Shown piece by piece: positions 62,058-64,000 of a stretch of DNA of 64,000 nt (position 1 is its first letter; every line of letters starts with the position of its first letter). Source of the stretch: Clostridiaceae bacterium (GTDB lineage Bacteria; Bacillota; Clostridia; Oscillospirales; QAMX01); assembly GCA_018384365.1 (NCBI GenBank), contig JAHAYX010000017.1, positions 1 to 64,000 of the forward strand, in the 5' to 3' direction. The translations under genes and the position numbers were made by a program. The notes beneath the pieces are model-generated. The model did no database searches and was not told the DNA's origin. It saw only the letters and a list, made by a program, of their open reading frames with translations.

Positions 62058-63482
62058 ATGCGGAAGTTTGATACAAAGGTACAATACTTAAAATACAAGG
62101 TCCTGCGCGAGGTCGCGCGCTATGCCTGGAACGACACCCTGCTGGAGCACGTGATGGACATTCCGGGAATCATCGTTCCCGGCAAGGAACCGACTATGCG
62201 CTGCTGCGTTTACAAGGAGCGCGCCATCCTGGGCGAGCGCGTGAAGCTTGCCATGGGCGGCGACAAGTCCAACCCCAACGTCATCGAAGTGATCGACATT
62301 GCCTGCGATGAATGTCCGGTCGGCGGCTATGAGGTCACCGATGCCTGCCGCGGCTGTCTGGCACACCGCTGTGAGGACGTCTGCAAACGCGGTGCGATCA
62401 CCTTCGACCGCTATCAGAAAGCGCACATCGACAAGTCGAAGTGCGTGGAGTGCGGCCAGTGCGCCAAGGTTTGCCCGTACAGCGCCATTGCCAACCATAA
62501 GCGTCCCTGTGAAAACGCCTGCAAGGTCAAGGCTATCGCCATGAACAACGAAAAAGCCGCCAAGATCGACAACAGCAAGTGCATTTCCTGCGGCGCCTGT
62601 GTGTACCAGTGCCCGTTCGGCGCCATCAGCGACAAATCCTACATCATCAACGTCATCGACTTCCTGAAAAAGAGCAACAACAACGAGAATTACAAGGTGT
62701 ATGCGGTTGTCGCTCCCTCCATCTCGAGCCAGTTCACCTATGCAAAGCTCGGCCAGGTCATCACCGGCATTAAAAAGCTCGGTTTCTTCACCGTCGTTGA
62801 GGCTGCGCTGGGTGCAGACATGGTGGCGGACGCCGAAAGCGAGGAACTCGTGGAAAAAGGCTTCCTGACCAGCTCCTGCTGCCCGGCATTTGTGGATTAC
62901 ATCAAAAAGCAGTTCCCGGCCCTCGTCGATCATATTTCTCATAACCTTTCCCCGATGGCCGCTATTGCCAAGTATATCAAGGAAAGCGCACCCGGATCGA
63001 AGGTCATCTTCATCGGACCGTGTACCGCGAAGAAAATGGAGTTCCGTGACGAGCGCGTGCGTCCGTATATCGACTGCGTCATCACCTTCGAGGAATTGCA
63101 GGCGCTGTTCGACAGCCGCGACTTCGACCTCTCCACCTTTGAAGAGGATGTGCTGGACAACGCATCGTACTTTGGCCGCATTTTCGCCCGCAGCGGCGGT
63201 CTGGCAGACGCTGTACGCGAAGCGCTGAAGGAGCATGGCCGCGAGGACTTCGATTATCGTCCCGTTGCCTGCGACGGCATCGAGGCCTGCCGCGCCGCGC
63301 TGCTGAAGGCCAGCAAAAACGTTCTGCCCGGCAACTTTATCGAGGGTATGGCCTGCATGGGCGGCTGTATCGGCGGCGCCGGCTGTCTGACGCACGGCGA
63401 GAAAAACAAAGCCGAAGTGGACAAATACGGTATGGAGGCCATGGAAAAGACCATTGCCGACGCCATTGGAATTCTTCAGTAA
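62058..63482 (+). CDS. [FeFe]-hydrogenase, group B-like
   Basis: A 474-residue catalytic hydrogenase reducing protons or oxidising H2. A cysteine-rich N-terminal region (CDECP, CRGC, CEDVC) and two [4Fe-4S] motifs (CVECGQCAKVCP near 129-140, CISCGACVYQCP near 175-186) lead to the H-cluster domain. Its signatures are TSSCCPAF (271-278), GPCTAKKME (Cys322) and MACMGGCIGG (Cys433, Cys437). Unlike the sensor at 59205, all expected ligands and the TSxCCP context are present, so it should be active. AAGGAGC ribosome binding site; last gene of the operon. Maturases HydE/F/G are not in this window. Confidence 0.92.
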   Translation: MRKFDTKVQYLKYKVLREVARYAWNDTLLEHVMDIPGIIVPGKEPTMRCCVYKERAILGERVKLAMGGDKSNPNVIEVIDIACDECPVGGYEVTDACRGCLAHRCEDVCKRGAITFDRYQKAHIDKSKCVECGQCAKVCPYSAIANHKRPCENACKVKAIAMNNEKAAKIDNSKCISCGACVYQCPFGAISDKSYIINVIDFLKKSNNNENYKVYAVVAPSISSQFTYAKLGQVITGIKKLGFFTVVEAALGADMVADAESEELVEKGFLTSSCCPAFVDYIKKQFPALVDHISHNLSPMAAIAKYIKESAPGSKVIFIGPCTAKKMEFRDERVRPYIDCVITFEELQALFDSRDFDLSTFEEDVLDNASYFGRIFARSGGLADAVREALKEHGREDFDYRPVACDGIEACRAALLKASKNVLPGNFIEGMACMGGCIGGAGCLTHGEKNKAEVDKYGMEAMEKTIADAIGILQ

Positions 63483-63516
63483 TCCCCTGCTTTGCAAATC
63501 CCGGAGAAAAAGCAGC

Positions 63517-63549
63517 GCCGCCCGAAGGAAAACCTTCGGGCGGCATTTT
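63517..63549 (+). terminator. terminator of the hydrogenase operon
   Basis: Stem GCCGCCCGAAGG / CCTTCGGGCGGC with an AAAA loop, then ATTTT. Confidence 0.85.
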
Positions 63550-63584
63550 GTATGCGTCAAAGGAAGCGTTTAACTGCAAAAAAG

Positions 63585-63616
63585 GAAACAGCCCTCCGAT
63601 CAGGAGGGCTGTTTTC
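63585..63616. terminator. terminator, probably for the permease gene
   Basis: Stem AACAGCCCTCC / GGAGGGCTGTT with a five-base loop; a T-run follows 4 nt later on the minus strand. Confidence 0.65.
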
Positions 63617-63717
63617 ATATGCCGCCTGCCCTTGACAGGCAAACGGTTATTCTAAAACCTGCGCGCTCTTGCAGCCGGTATTCCAGCCGCCCGCGCGCAG
63701 GATTCAGACGGGGTTAC

Positions 63718-64000
63718 TCAGACCTTGAAGTTGACGGCAGTGTCGCCCTGGAGGTCATGACCGAACTCATAGTCCTTACCGGGCAGGACAGCGTTCAGGA
63801 TGATGCCAACGATGGAAGCAACAGCGAGACCGGAGAGAGAAACAACGCCGATCTGGATGTTGCCGCTGTACGTAACGCCGATTGCCAGAACGAGGATGAG
63901 CGCAGCAATGATGACGTTGCGGGTGTTGGTGAAGTCCACCTTGTTTTCAACTACGTTGCGGACACCAACCGCGGAAATCATACCGTACAGAACGAGGGAA
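63718..64000 (-). CDS. uracil/xanthine permease (NCS2 family), 5' end outside window
   Basis: The C-terminal 94 residues of a nucleobase:cation symporter. The frame stays open to the window edge (SLVLYGMISAVGVR before the internal ATG at 63981). GMISAVGVRNVVENKVDFTN matches the segment before the last helices of UraA/PyrP-type uracil permeases, followed by two hydrophobic helices (ALILVLAIGV; GLAVASIVGIILNAVLPG). With only this part visible, uracil versus xanthine specificity cannot be decided. Confidence 0.85.
   Translation of the reverse strand, partial: SLVLYGMISAVGVRNVVENKVDFTNTRNVIIAALILVLAIGVTYSGNIQIGVVSLSGLAVASIVGIILNAVLPGKDYEFGHDLQGDTAVNFKV

Overview
The window looks like a chromosomal segment of an anaerobic, endospore-forming, GC-rich member of the Clostridia (Firmicutes), probably an Oscillospiraceae- or Christensenellaceae-like gut bacterium. 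The evidence is spore genes (spoVAC, spoVAD, bofA), a rubrerythrin/PerR-type oxidative stress pair, [FeFe]-hydrogenases, AGGAGG-type ribosome binding sites, near-consensus sigma-A promoters, a glnA linked to an ANTAR regulator, and secreted lipoproteins. Genes are densely packed on both strands, with many clear intrinsic terminators. I see no insertion sequence, phage, CRISPR array or rRNA operon.

Layout. 1-6618: 3' part of mnmA, a foldase-like lipoprotein, an EamA transporter, an aldo/keto reductase, a THUMP-type RNA methylase and egsA. 6696-12929: a 1092-residue P-type ATPase homologue that has lost its catalytic residues, a lipoprotein, an SDR and a GGDEF protein. 12951-20952: a MerR regulator with a 19-bp-spacer promoter, then miaB-mutS-rsmI and an htpG carrying a Cys/His-rich insert. 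21052-24364: an SDR coupled to a mini-OadB-like protein, divergent from a pdxA/four-carbon-acid kinase pair. 24486-28532: rubrerythrin/PerR, bofA-DUF2508, spoVAC with a truncated spoVAD, and mutY. 28635-41944: arabinoxylan side-chain utilisation (two GH51 enzymes, a GH39 beta-xylosidase, an AraC regulator, an orphan sugar-binding lipoprotein), interrupted by a TPP-riboswitch-controlled thiT, rluD-lspA, and tRNA-Thr/tRNA-Tyr. 42016-53058: a nitrogen assimilation block, all on the minus strand (glnA, ANTAR regulator, gltB, gltD, an Amt-PII fusion, carA). 53577-58756: an MFS transporter, a DUF2975/XRE pair, the deoxynucleoside salvage operon deoC-deoB-cdd, and an XRE regulator with tandem operators. 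58908-63482: a hydrogenase signalling operon ([2Fe-2S] protein, sensory-type [FeFe]-hydrogenase with PAS, PP2C phosphatase, group-B-like [FeFe]-hydrogenase). The window ends in the 3' part of a uracil/xanthine permease gene.

How the parts work together. The nitrogen block couples ammonium uptake, glutamine and glutamate synthesis and the glutamine-using carbamoyl phosphate synthase subunit. An intrinsic terminator in the glnA leader next to an ANTAR gene suggests control by antitermination. The glycosidase block would release arabinose and xylose from arabinoxylan oligomers. The hydrogenase operon appears to pair a redox/H2 sensor with a phosphatase output and a catalytic hydrogenase. The least expected items are the pseudo-P-type ATPase, the metal-ligand-rich HtpG insert, the mini-OadB protein and the truncated spoVAD. 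All functional calls come from reading the translated sequence; no database search was run.
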